64,000 bases of DNA from Oligoflexia bacterium (GTDB lineage: Bacteria; Bdellovibrionota; Bacteriovoracia; Bacteriovoracales; Bacteriovoracaceae). The notes under the pieces were generated by a model that searched no databases, had not been told where the DNA came from, and was given only the letters and a program-made list of their open reading frames with translations. Both the position numbers and the translations under genes were made by a program. Position 1 is the first letter of the stretch. Every line of letters begins with the position of its first letter. This document shows positions 1 through 8,745 of this stretch, piece by piece. The DNA lies in the NCBI GenBank assembly GCA_024229115.1, contig JAAEST010000103.1, positions 124,001 through 188,000 of the forward strand, given 5' to 3'.

Positions 1-23
1 TTATTCATCTTTTACAAATTTCT

Positions 24-968
24 CTAGTTAAATTTCTTTACAACATCTAAGACTCTTCCAACATCATTCATGATGTAGAAGTGAACACAAGGTGCACCAC
101 CGTTAAGTAAGTCTTCTGTTTGCTTAATGGCCCAGTTCATTCCAATCTCTTTAACGTGTTCTTGGTTTTCCATAATTTCATCAACTAATTCATCAGGAAA
201 ATTAATATGGAAATGTCTTGGAATAGTCTGTAACTGTTTTACCGATTTAATAAGTTTGATACCTGGAATAATTGGTGCTGTGATACCTTCTTCTTTACAA
301 GCATCAAGAAAGTTCCAGTAGTGTTTATTATCAAAGAACATTTGAGTCACTACATATTCTGCACCAGCATCTAACTTTTTCTTTAGCCAAGTGACATCGT
401 ACTTTAGGTTTGGTGCTTCGAAGTGCTTCTCTGGATAACCAGCTACACCTGTACAAAACTGAAGTGGCTCCGCTCCTGATAACTCATCGACAAATTTTCC
501 TTGCTTAAGGTCTTCAATTTGCTCAACGAGGTCGATAGCATAATTATTAACTCTTCTATTTTTTGCAACTTTCTTATTGTAGTTAAGACCGTCACCTCTT
601 AAGGCAAGGACGTTGTGAATTCCTAGATACTGAAGTTCGATAAGAGCATCTTCAGTTTCTTCTTTTGTAAAACCATTACAAAGTAAATGTGTCACAGTAT
701 CAATTTTAAATCTGTTTTGAATAATTCCACAGATTCCAATTGTTCCTGGGCGCTTCTTATAAATTCTTCTTTCAACTGTACCGTCTTGATTTTCATTGTA
801 GAAAGCCCCTGCAGAGTGTGCAGTCACATCAATCCATGGAGGATTATGTGGAGCTAATTTTTCCACGATCTCAACAACTTCTTTAACTGTTCTTCCCCTT
901 GGTGGTGGAACAATTTCATAACTAAATAGCGGATTATTTGCTTTTTCTAAGTGCTCAATAACTTTCAT
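24..968 (-). CDS. metF: Methylenetetrahydrofolate reductase
   Basis: The 314-residue protein is a full-length MetF, the flavoprotein that reduces 5,10-methylenetetrahydrofolate to 5-methyltetrahydrofolate for methionine synthesis. The N-terminal motif FSYEIVPPPRG (residues 15-25) carries the acidic residue (about E18) that corresponds to the catalytic glutamate of the family. VLALRGD at 120-126 is the typical barrel-strand motif near the flavin. The start is an ATG and the length is normal for the family. It is the last gene of its direction at this edge and is separated by about 120 bases from the carbamoyltransferase cluster, so it is probably transcribed with that cluster or alone. Nothing unusual is visible. 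The identification is firm; the cofactor preference (NADH or NADPH) cannot be read from sequence. Confidence 0.95.
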   Translation of the reverse strand: MKVIEHLEKANNPLFSYEIVPPPRGRTVKEVVEIVEKLAPHNPPWIDVTAHSAGAFYNENQDGTVERRIYKKRPGTIGICGIIQNRFKIDTVTHLLCNGFTKEETEDALIELQYLGIHNVLALRGDGLNYNKKVAKNRRVNNYAIDLVEQIEDLKQGKFVDELSGAEPLQFCTGVAGYPEKHFEAPNLKYDVTWLKKKLDAGAEYVVTQMFFDNKHYWNFLDACKEEGITAPIIPGIKLIKSVKQLQTIPRHFHINFPDELVDEIMENQEHVKEIGMNWAIKQTEDLLNGGAPCVHFYIMNDVGRVLDVVKKFN

Positions 969-1091
969 AACTTCTCTTGTTGCGTAGTGTTGTTTGTTTA
1001 AATAAAAAATACACTAGATAGTACCCGATAAAGGTAAGGCTGAATAGGGGAAAGGGGTCAAAATAAAGGCTATTTGGTCGTTTGTCTCAGC

Positions 1092-1310
1092 TTAGAATGG
1101 GTAGTCTAAGTCGACTTTTTTATTCTTGGTGTCAATATCAATTTCATTATTATATTGCAGACGATTAAAAACTCTTAAAACAATTCCAACCGGACAGATT
1201 AACAGTAGATAAATAAGAGTGAGAAAGACTGTGGCCATGAACTTTCTCATGAGCTCTCCAAAGAATATCCAAGCACTCAAGATCTTGTTACCTATTTCCT
1301 TTAAGTTCAT
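1092..1310 (-). CDS. Small SxtJ-like membrane protein
   Basis: This 72-residue protein has one hydrophobic stretch (about residues 22-47) followed by a short charged tail. The segment CPVGIVLRVFNR resembles the TPIGLLMRLFG pattern I recall from SxtJ-type proteins, which commonly sit beside NodU/CmcH carbamoyltransferases. The start codon overlaps the stop of the carbamoyltransferase in an ATGA arrangement, so translation of the two is likely coupled. It is shorter than the usual SxtJ length of roughly 130 residues, and appears to correspond to its C-terminal half. A membrane anchor or partner for the carbamoyltransferase is an inference from position. The gene itself is well supported by coupling; the family name is less certain. 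Confidence 0.7.
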   Translation of the reverse strand: MNLKEIGNKILSAWIFFGELMRKFMATVFLTLIYLLLICPVGIVLRVFNRLQYNNEIDIDTKNKKVDLDYPF

Positions 1311-2995
1311 GAAGACCTCTCTTCGACTAGATAGTCTCCAATAATTAAATAATCTAAGTTTGCTTTTTCAAAAGTCTTCAAAGCATCATGGGGAGTTTCT
1401 ACGATGGCCTCTCCTCTAATATTAAAGGAAGTATTAACAATAATTGGAAGCTCATCACTGGAGAGGAGATCAAATAGTAATGGATGATTAGTACTATTAA
1501 CTGTTTGAACTCTTGCAGAAGAGTTCACATGAGTTATCGCTGGAAAGTCAGATCCTTTTACCAAAGATGTGAAAAGCATGAACTCATTTTCAACGCCTTT
1601 ATCAAAGTAGAGCTGGTATTTATCTTCTCTAACGATGGGAGCAAAAGGTCTAAAGTCTTCTCTCTTTTTAATTTTAGAATTGAGAACTTCTTTCATTTGA
1701 GAACTTTTAGCATTGGCCAGAATACTTCTATTTCCAAGGGCCCTTGGTCCAAATTCTGACCTTCCTTGAAAGAGACCTATAACTTTATCATTTAGAATTT
1801 GTTTTTTTAAAAATTCAACCTTCTCAGAGGAACTGAGCTTGCTATAAGTGAAATTTGAATTTTTCAATGCTGTTAAAATTTCTTCTTCAGAATAGTCTTT
1901 CCCATGAAAGCTATGAGTTTGGCTAACTTTTGCTTGTTTCTTTATAAAGTCTAGATAAAGAGCACAACCAAGTGAACCACCAGCATCACCTGCAGCTGGC
2001 TGTATCCAAATATTTTTGTAAGGAGTGTTATTTCTTAGCTTTGTGTTCATCACACAATTCAGAGCGACTCCTCCCGCTAGAACGAGATTATCATTAGGGT
2101 TCTCTTCATAGCTACGATTCACTAGAAGAATCATTATTTCTTCTAATACGGCCTGAGCACTTGCCGCAATATCTTTATAAACTTGATCAATATTACTTTC
2201 TTCATTTCTTCTACTGACTTTAAATATCTCTTCAAATTTTTCACTTGTCATAGTTAATGATCTATCAAAAGAAAAGAAGTCTAAGTTAAGGCGAAAAGAC
2301 TTTTTCTCACGATCTATCATGACAATATTATCTTTTATAAGATTACTATATTTATCCTCTCCATATGGAGCGAGACCCATTAGCTTATATTCCCCTGAGT
2401 TGACCTTGAATCCACAAAAATAAGTAAAGGCACTATAGAAAAGCCCTAGTGAATGAGGGTAGTTGATTTGCCAAAGAGGTTTAATCTGATCTTTTGTGCC
2501 TTGCCAGCATGAAGTTGTCGCCCATTCTCCAACTCCATCAGCACAGAGAATATTCGCACTTTCAAAAGGACTAGGGAGAAAAGCACTTGCAGCATGAGAA
2601 AGGTGATGCTCACAAAAGCTGATTTTTTTATCTTTAAGACCTAGTGGCTTTAACTTTTTTCTAATTGTTGATTTGATAAAGAGTTTTTCTGAAAAAAATG
2701 ATGGAATAGAGTTTATGAAAAATTTCAGACCAAAAGGAGCATTGTAAAAATAGCTGTCAAGTAAACGTTCTAATTTTAGATAAGGCTTGTCATAGAAGAT
2801 GATATCTTCAACTTGCTCAGTTTTTAGGTTGAGATATTTAAAACCTTGCTCAAGAGCTAGTATCGGGAAATCTTTATCATGCTTAATTCTAGAGAATCTT
2901 TCTTCAGATGCAGCAAAGAGAATATTTCCATTTTGGCTAAATGTAACAGCAGCATCATGATAAAAGCAGGAGATACCAATTGTAACTTTACTCAT
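1307..2995 (-). CDS. NodU/CmcH-family carbamoyltransferase
   Basis: The 562-residue protein matches O-carbamoyltransferases that move a carbamoyl group from carbamoyl phosphate, through carbamoyl-adenylate, to a sugar or other hydroxyl. The N-terminal ASKHA-like part contains the metal-binding histidines in CEHHLSHAASAF (about H130, H131, H134). The C-terminal YrdC-like part begins with GLFQGRSEFGPRALGNRS at about residue 410. It overlaps the upstream GT9 gene by 8 bases and the downstream small membrane gene by 4, so the three form a tight translationally coupled operon. The likely acceptor is an LPS or surface-glycan sugar built by the neighbouring glycosyltransferases, but the acceptor cannot be read from sequence. 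The family assignment is firm and the substrate is unknown. Confidence 0.92.
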   Translation of the reverse strand: MSKVTIGISCFYHDAAVTFSQNGNILFAASEERFSRIKHDKDFPILALEQGFKYLNLKTEQVEDIIFYDKPYLKLERLLDSYFYNAPFGLKFFINSIPSFFSEKLFIKSTIRKKLKPLGLKDKKISFCEHHLSHAASAFLPSPFESANILCADGVGEWATTSCWQGTKDQIKPLWQINYPHSLGLFYSAFTYFCGFKVNSGEYKLMGLAPYGEDKYSNLIKDNIVMIDREKKSFRLNLDFFSFDRSLTMTSEKFEEIFKVSRRNEESNIDQVYKDIAASAQAVLEEIMILLVNRSYEENPNDNLVLAGGVALNCVMNTKLRNNTPYKNIWIQPAAGDAGGSLGCALYLDFIKKQAKVSQTHSFHGKDYSEEEILTALKNSNFTYSKLSSSEKVEFLKKQILNDKVIGLFQGRSEFGPRALGNRSILANAKSSQMKEVLNSKIKKREDFRPFAPIVREDKYQLYFDKGVENEFMLFTSLVKGSDFPAITHVNSSARVQTVNSTNHPLLFDLLSSDELPIIVNTSFNIRGEAIVETPHDALKTFEKANLDYLIIGDYLVEERSS

Positions 2996-4007
2996 TGGCT
3001 AAATCCTTCTTTATTCTTTCAAAAACATCTTGTGCGGTGATTTTATTTAAACAAATCATACTGTCACAAGTATTTAACCCACAGTAATGGGCATTAACAG
3101 TTCGACACTCTAATCCATCTCGATAGAAGTAAGGATGTTTTTCAATGTCATAAGGATGCCATTCTTTCGGAGGCTCTGGTCCAAACAAAGTATATGATTT
3201 GATTCCTAAAGCTATGGCGATATGTTTAATCCCTGTATCGTTACCAATATAGAGCTGACTAGAAAAAATCTGGGGAATTAGTTTATTCAAAGGTAATTCA
3301 ATAAACTCAAAAAGGTTTTGTTCCTTAGAGAGAACTTTTTTAATTTCATTATCACCTGGCCCAAGAGGAACTTTGATTTCGATAGAGTTATCAAATGATT
3401 TAATTTTCTTAGCCAAATCAATATAATACTCAAGAGGCCACATCTTTGTTTGTCTTGTGGCCACAACTCCGAAAATAACAGAGTTATCTTTTAAAATATT
3501 CTCTTGTATTTCAATCTTAGGCTCAAAATTTAAATAGTGTGGAATCTCTCCTAAGTCTCTAGGCTTTGAGATTAGGCTCCACACACCATCTAAATCTCTT
3601 TGAATATTGGCCTTATAGACACCTTGATCGATGATATTTGATTCGCCACTTTTAAGATGGTGATTATGAGATAAATATTTATATCCACCGAGAAATCGAT
3701 GAAGTTTAAAAAACTTTGCTGTTCTTCCTGACTGAAAAAGCTCAAAGACAATATCTGGATTTATTGCTTTAACCTGAGAATTAAGGCTAAGAGCATCTTT
3801 AATTCCTTTTAAGTTTATTCCTATAATTTGATCTGCTGCCGTCTGAGTATTTTGAAAAAGAGGTGCTACCCAAGCCGGTACCATATAGGTAATATGCGAC
3901 TTAGGAAAAATCGACCTTAGATATTGGAGCGTTGATAGCCCAATGACAGCATCTCCCATGGCCCGATTTTTTACGACTAATATTCGATCAATACTAGAGT
4001 TACTCAT
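2988..4007 (-). CDS. Glycosyltransferase family 9 (heptosyltransferase-like)
   Basis: The 339-residue protein has the layout of GT9 enzymes of the WaaC/WaaF/RfaQ group, which add heptose to the LPS inner core on the cytoplasmic face. The N-terminal segment RILVVKNRAMGDAVIGLSTL is the typical family opening. The C-terminal nucleotide-sugar motif NDTGIKHIAIALG is followed by the expected LFGPEPP loop. A cysteine-rich tail (CRTVNAHYCGLNTCDSMICL) contains five cysteines and is found in many heptosyltransferase-like proteins. It is the first gene of the coupled GT9-carbamoyltransferase-SxtJ operon and is divergent from a GT2 gene only 39 bases away. A heptosyltransferase role is likely because a GmhA-like isomerase lies close by; the exact linkage is unknown. 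Confidence 0.88.
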   Translation of the reverse strand: MSNSSIDRILVVKNRAMGDAVIGLSTLQYLRSIFPKSHITYMVPAWVAPLFQNTQTAADQIIGINLKGIKDALSLNSQVKAINPDIVFELFQSGRTAKFFKLHRFLGGYKYLSHNHHLKSGESNIIDQGVYKANIQRDLDGVWSLISKPRDLGEIPHYLNFEPKIEIQENILKDNSVIFGVVATRQTKMWPLEYYIDLAKKIKSFDNSIEIKVPLGPGDNEIKKVLSKEQNLFEFIELPLNKLIPQIFSSQLYIGNDTGIKHIAIALGIKSYTLFGPEPPKEWHPYDIEKHPYFYRDGLECRTVNAHYCGLNTCDSMICLNKITAQDVFERIKKDLANE

Positions 4008-4046
4008 AGTGTTGATTTTAACCTAGTTTTGTAGGAAAATCTCTTA

Positions 4047-4811
4047 ATGATTAAGATTTCTGTAGCAATCATCGCATTTAATGAAGAAAAAAGGATTGAA
4101 AAGTGTCTTCAATCTGTCCAAGAAATTGCGGATGAAATCATTCTTGTCGATTCTCTTTCGACAGATTCAACTCCAGATCTGGGAAGAAAGTATGGAGCAA
4201 AAGTTATTCATCAAGAATTCCTAGGATATATTGAGCAAAAAAACTTTGCTCTTGATCAATGTAGTCATGACTATATTTTGTCACTTGATGCGGATGAAGC
4301 TTTATCATCTGAACTTTTAAAGCAGATTAAGAAATTAAAAGATCAGTCTTCTCTTCAAAGTGGTTATCGCTTTAATAGGGTTACTAATTATTGTAGTCAC
4401 TGGGTAAGGCATTGCGGTTGGTATCCTGATTCGAAACTACGCTTGATTAAAAAAGGAAGTGCTCGTTGGGAAGGAGTGAACCCTCATGATATTCTTCGTC
4501 TCAATGATGGATCTCAAGAAGTTCATATCAGTGGAGATATTCTTCATTATTCGTATCCGACAATTTCTTCTCATATTGATCAAACAAATCGATTCACTAC
4601 GATTGCTGCGAAGGCCAGTTATGATCAGGGTGTGAGAAGTAGTACTTTTAAGATAGTCTCTAGACCAATACTTAAATTCTTAAGAGATTATTTTTTTAAA
4701 CTTGGTTTTCTAGACGGAAGATATGGTTTTATCATTTGTTGGATAAATGCTTTAAGTGCACTTTTAAAGTATTCAAAAATTAAAGAGCTACAAGACTCAA
4801 AAGAAATCTAA
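4047..4811 (+). CDS. Glycosyltransferase family 2 (WaaE/KdtX-like)
   Basis: The 254-residue protein is a GT-A fold family 2 glycosyltransferase. The opening SVAIIAFNEEKRIEKCL and the segment EIILVDSLSTDST form the nucleotide-sugar binding part. ILSLDADEALS near residue 78 holds the DxD-type metal motif and the adjacent acidic residue. WYPDSKLRLIKKG and the following HD-containing stretch are typical of the WaaE/KdtX group, which adds glucose to LPS inner-core heptose. A hydrophobic C-terminal segment suggests membrane association. The start ATG follows AGGA at about ten bases. It is transcribed away from the GT9 operon and ends 3 bases before the convergent isomerase gene. The donor and acceptor sugars are not determined. 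Confidence 0.88.
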   Translation: MIKISVAIIAFNEEKRIEKCLQSVQEIADEIILVDSLSTDSTPDLGRKYGAKVIHQEFLGYIEQKNFALDQCSHDYILSLDADEALSSELLKQIKKLKDQSSLQSGYRFNRVTNYCSHWVRHCGWYPDSKLRLIKKGSARWEGVNPHDILRLNDGSQEVHISGDILHYSYPTISSHIDQTNRFTTIAAKASYDQGVRSSTFKIVSRPILKFLRDYFFKLGFLDGRYGFIICWINALSALLKYSKIKELQDSKEI

Positions 4812-4814
4812 AAA

Positions 4815-5423
4815 CTAAATTTGTGAGATTAACCAATTGGCCAAGCAGTGCTGAAGGATAGAGTGAACATCTTCAATTGGTCCATAGTCTTTGTCTTCGC
4901 TTGGAATATAAATTGGATGTCTAACCTTATCTTTAAGAGCTCCACCATTGAATCCTAGTAAGGCAATTGTACGTATCTTTTTTTCCTGACAGAGTTCAAT
5001 CGTGTTTAGAAGGTTTTTTGAATTTCCAGAAGCTGAAATAATAAAGAGAATATCATCTTCATTGGCCAAGGCCTTTAATTGTCTCGTGAAAATCTCATCA
5101 AAGCCATTATCGTTCGAGATCGCAGTATTTATTGAATTATTAGTGCAAAGAGAGTGGGCCTTAAAACCGGTCTTTCCATACTTAGTTGGTCCGAGCATAA
5201 GGTCAGTCGCAAAATGATTTGCTGTTGCAGCTGAGCCACCATTACCAATAATAAAAATATTACGGCTGTTTTGATGGGCCTCTTTGAAGACATACCCAAC
5301 TTCTTCTAAAATTTGAGTAGGAACTTTTTCAAGTAATTCAGACACAGTTTGTTGATAACTTCGGTAGAAGTCAGAAATAGAAATTTGTTCTTTTAAACTT
5401 TTTTCAATTCGATTCAATGTCAT
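4815..5423 (-). CDS. gmhA: Phosphoheptose isomerase-like SIS protein
   Basis: The protein (202 residues from the ATG used here) has one SIS domain of the GmhA type. IIGNGGSAATANHFATDL is the phosphosugar-binding loop, and IISASGNSKN is the second conserved serine-rich loop. EDVHSILQH near the C terminus contains the histidine that binds zinc in GmhA. The expected reaction is conversion of sedoheptulose 7-phosphate to D-glycero-manno-heptose 7-phosphate, feeding LPS core heptose. A GTG lies two codons further upstream, but the ATG is preferred. The gene overlaps the end of the SNF2 helicase gene by 20 bases, so it is probably translated by coupling from that transcript. A DiaA-like role is an alternative for SIS proteins of this size. 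Confidence 0.82.
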   Translation of the reverse strand: MTLNRIEKSLKEQISISDFYRSYQQTVSELLEKVPTQILEEVGYVFKEAHQNSRNIFIIGNGGSAATANHFATDLMLGPTKYGKTGFKAHSLCTNNSINTAISNDNGFDEIFTRQLKALANEDDILFIISASGNSKNLLNTIELCQEKKIRTIALLGFNGGALKDKVRHPIYIPSEDKDYGPIEDVHSILQHCLANWLISQI

Positions 5424-8400
5424 CTTCACTTAGCAAATGTTCAAAGTCTTTCATGGTAAGTTTACCAGAAAATACACCTTCTTCATCATCGGCCATCAGG
5501 TCATTGAAGAGCTCTTTTTTCATGTTTTGAAGCTCTAGGACCTTCTCTTCAACTGAGCCTTTGATTATAGGTCGGTATACTGTGAGAACATTTGTTTGTC
5601 CAATGCGGTGTGCCCTATCAATAGCTTGACGCTCGACAGCAGGGTTCCACCATGGATCCATAATGAAGACATAACTAGCGGCTGTGAGGTTGAGACCAAC
5701 ACCTCCAGCTTTTAAACTAATGAGGAAAATCGGGGCTTTACCTGATTGGAAGACATCAACTTGTTCCTGACGTTTCTTTACAGTTTGGCTACCGTCGATT
5801 CTGGCAAGTTTCCAATGCTTCTCCCTTAGGATGACCTGAATATAGTCTAAATAAGTCGTAAATTGAGAGAAGACGATGGCCTGGTGTCCTTCTTCGATAA
5901 TTTGTTCAAGTTGTTCAACAAGGAATTTAACCTTAATAGAACTTATTCCAGCAATAGGGAAGTCTAGAGAATTGGCCTTCTTTTGCCAGAGACAACCTTG
6001 TCTTAATTCAAGGAGACCTCTCAAAATTTCACCATATTTTCTCTTAGATGGTGATGAGTCGATCTTCTTTCGAATATTAACAAGTGAGTTAGTATATTCC
6101 TTCTTTTCATCTTCCGAGAAGTTAAGAAAGACATTACTTTCCATTTTTTCTGGTAGGTCAGTAAGAACTTGGGCCTTTGTTCTTCGAAGAATAAATGGTC
6201 TTGTTGTCCTCTTGGCCAAGAGTCTCGTCTTCTTATTAGAAGAGGTTCTTACAAATTGTAGATCTCCCCAGATTCCTGGGATACTTAGATCTAAAATATT
6301 GTAAAATTCAGCCAAGTCATTTTCCACTGGTGTACCAGTTAGACAAACTCTAAAGTCTGCTTTTATCTTTCTAGCAGCATAAGCACCTTGGCTTCTAATA
6401 TTCTTTAAATGTTGAACTTCATCGAGAACAAAGAGATCAAACTCAATATTTGAAAAGAGGTTATCAACTTCTCTTTTCATGATTCCATAACTGGTGAGAA
6501 CAACTTTTTTATCAGGCATGAATTCGCGCCCACCGCCATGATAAATATGAACATCAATATCAGAGAACTTCTTAAATTCATTTTCCCAGTTAAGAAGAAT
6601 CGTAACTGGGCAGACAATGAGAATTTTATCGACCTGATCATAAATTGATTGAATAAAGGCAATTGTTTGAAGAGTCTTACCAAGACCCATGTCATCAGCT
6701 AAACAAGCTCCAAGCTTATTCTCATGAAGAAACTTAAGCCAATTATAGCCAGTCTTTTGATATGGTCTTAATGTTTCTTCTAAAACTTTATTTGGAAGTG
6801 GATATTCAGGCATCTCTTCAAGACTAGAAAGTCTTTCACATAATTGAATTTCTTCTTCAGTGAGGGCCCCTTCAATACCTAGCTTCTTAAGTTCAAAAAG
6901 CTCAAAAATACGTGCACGATTAAAAGGAAGGACAAACTTATTTACTTCTTCTTCAGTTTCTCCATCTTTACCTTCGTAATTTGATTCACTCTCATATTGA
7001 GTGTACTTCTTTAAAAATTTGATAAGGTTCTTTTGATCACGATCAAGAAGAATCATCCCTTGTTTGGTTACAGCAATTCCGGTATCAAGATCGGCATTCT
7101 TGATAATATCTAAATCGAGATGATTAATATTTAATTCGAGATCGAACCATTTTGTCGTTGTAAGTTTTCTTTCAAAGCGAACTTTATTCGACCATTTAGC
7201 AATTTCATTACGATCATAAAAAATCTGAATTCCAAAATGTGACATCTTGGCATAAAACTCCGAAAGGCCATTATATAATGTTGAAGGAGCAATATTATAA
7301 GAAACCTCATGGGTCTCGTGATTAAAAGTAGAGAATCTAAAAAAGTTTGATCCAAAACTTTTAATCAGATGAACAATAATTTTTCTTACCCAATCATGAT
7401 CATATTTAATAAGACATTTTTGAGAAGGATTATAGACCAGCCCAAAATCTTCAACATTGGTATAGTTCACAATATTTTGAAGATGATTTTTTTGATTCGA
7501 ATTCAAGAGTGACTTCTTATAGAGATCTAAGTTCTCTTCAAAGCTTTCACTTAATTGCTCAATAAACTCATAAGCATTTTGTTTTTTTCTAAAGGAATTA
7601 AGCCTTCCTCCAGTAAATGTTAATTCAGAAAGCATTTCAGGAGGTGGGAGAGTAATGTTCTCTCCATTTACAAAGTAAATGAGAAAATTAATCTGCTTGC
7701 CTTTTGCACCTTTCGTTAGATGGACCTGAGCCGTTGGCTCCACCACTGGGATATCGTTGAGCGAGACTTCATCAATGACGATCTCTAGAAAACCTTCTTC
7801 TTTAAGGTTTTGCCCAAGCTTGATTAAGTCATTAATTTTTAGTCTTGTAGAGTAGAGTCTAATTTTTTGAATAAATTCTCTAAGCTCACTACTTAAATGA
7901 AAACACTGACCCGTTAGCCAGTTAAAAACATAGAGGTTTTCAAAGATACTTATCTCACGAGTTACTTTCCCTTCAGGGCTCTTATATTTAAATCTTGAGA
8001 TTGGTAAACTTTCATATTCTCCCGTCGATTCATTAAAATGCTCTCGAGAAGTTATTTGAATAATTAAACTACCCGAAAAGTTCTCTGGAATCGGAAAGTT
8101 AATAATCTTCTTATTATGAAGAAGATATTGAAGAGAACTATAAGTTGCATTAGTTGGGGCCCTCTCGAGGTGGTGAGGAGCCGAGATAATAGTCCCGTAT
8201 TCTTGAGCACCAACAGCAAATGTTGATTCAAGGGGGATGGGAGGATGTGACATGTCACTGTCGACACCATCATATTGAGCCTCGTGATAAAGATGAAGAA
8301 TATAAGTGATATAGAGAGCTGCTGTATGGGCACAATGACCATCGGCAGTCCACTTATGGCAATCGCAATTAGAACTTAGTGGACCTTCTTCAGTGCCTTC

Positions 8401-8619
8401 TAATCTTTTCTTATAAACAACCTTGGCCTCGTGAGAACGATCATCTTTAATAATTCCACTACAGATAAAAAAAGTCTCTGGGGATCCTTTTGAAAATGAA
8501 ATTGATACTCTTGAATAACGAAGAAATTTAACAGCTTCTTGAAGAACAAATTTAGAAAAAAACTTATGGGTATCTTCTATAATTTGTTCGGGAATTTGAA
8601 ATCCACTTACTGTCGTCAT
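5404..8619 (-). CDS. SWIM zinc-finger SNF2-family helicase
   Basis: The 1071-residue protein is a Snf2/Rad54-type DNA translocase. A SWIM zinc motif lies near the N terminus with ligands C85, C87, C96 and H98. The helicase core starts near residue 600. Walker A DDMGLGKT is at about 642, the Walker B box reads LDEVQH at about 730 instead of DEAH, and motif VI RAHRIGQT is near 1000. The segment between SWIM and core (about 100-600) corresponds to the long bacterial SNF2 N-terminal region. The family acts on protein-DNA complexes; a cellular role here is not known. The gene overlaps gmhA, an unrelated sugar gene, and lies downstream of the rpoD terminator, so it probably has its own promoter. 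Confidence 0.93.
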   Translation of the reverse strand: MTTVSGFQIPEQIIEDTHKFFSKFVLQEAVKFLRYSRVSISFSKGSPETFFICSGIIKDDRSHEAKVVYKKRLEGTEEGPLSSNCDCHKWTADGHCAHTAALYITYILHLYHEAQYDGVDSDMSHPPIPLESTFAVGAQEYGTIISAPHHLERAPTNATYSSLQYLLHNKKIINFPIPENFSGSLIIQITSREHFNESTGEYESLPISRFKYKSPEGKVTREISIFENLYVFNWLTGQCFHLSSELREFIQKIRLYSTRLKINDLIKLGQNLKEEGFLEIVIDEVSLNDIPVVEPTAQVHLTKGAKGKQINFLIYFVNGENITLPPPEMLSELTFTGGRLNSFRKKQNAYEFIEQLSESFEENLDLYKKSLLNSNQKNHLQNIVNYTNVEDFGLVYNPSQKCLIKYDHDWVRKIIVHLIKSFGSNFFRFSTFNHETHEVSYNIAPSTLYNGLSEFYAKMSHFGIQIFYDRNEIAKWSNKVRFERKLTTTKWFDLELNINHLDLDIIKNADLDTGIAVTKQGMILLDRDQKNLIKFLKKYTQYESESNYEGKDGETEEEVNKFVLPFNRARIFELFELKKLGIEGALTEEEIQLCERLSSLEEMPEYPLPNKVLEETLRPYQKTGYNWLKFLHENKLGACLADDMGLGKTLQTIAFIQSIYDQVDKILIVCPVTILLNWENEFKKFSDIDVHIYHGGGREFMPDKKVVLTSYGIMKREVDNLFSNIEFDLFVLDEVQHLKNIRSQGAYAARKIKADFRVCLTGTPVENDLAEFYNILDLSIPGIWGDLQFVRTSSNKKTRLLAKRTTRPFILRRTKAQVLTDLPEKMESNVFLNFSEDEKKEYTNSLVNIRKKIDSSPSKRKYGEILRGLLELRQGCLWQKKANSLDFPIAGISSIKVKFLVEQLEQIIEEGHQAIVFSQFTTYLDYIQVILREKHWKLARIDGSQTVKKRQEQVDVFQSGKAPIFLISLKAGGVGLNLTAASYVFIMDPWWNPAVERQAIDRAHRIGQTNVLTVYRPIIKGSVEEKVLELQNMKKELFNDLMADDEEGVFSGKLTMKDFEHLLSEDDIESN

Positions 8620-8679
8620 TAGGCCAATCTATTTTTAGGTTAAAAGCCCTATTATATTCTATTTTTGGCCAGTCTGCAT

Positions 8680-8708
8680 AAAAAAAGCCCACATCATAAG
8701 ATGTGGGC
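8680..8708 (-). terminator. Rho-independent terminator after rpoD
   Basis: On the minus strand a perfect 9-bp stem (arms at 8687-8695 and 8700-8708, loop of four bases) is followed directly by seven T residues. It lies about 38 bases beyond the rpoD stop codon and closes the trmB-dnaG-rpoD transcription unit before the SNF2 gene. Confidence 0.93.
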
Positions 8709-8745
8709 AATTTATTTGAGTCTTGATTTTTTTTAGCTTTTAAGC

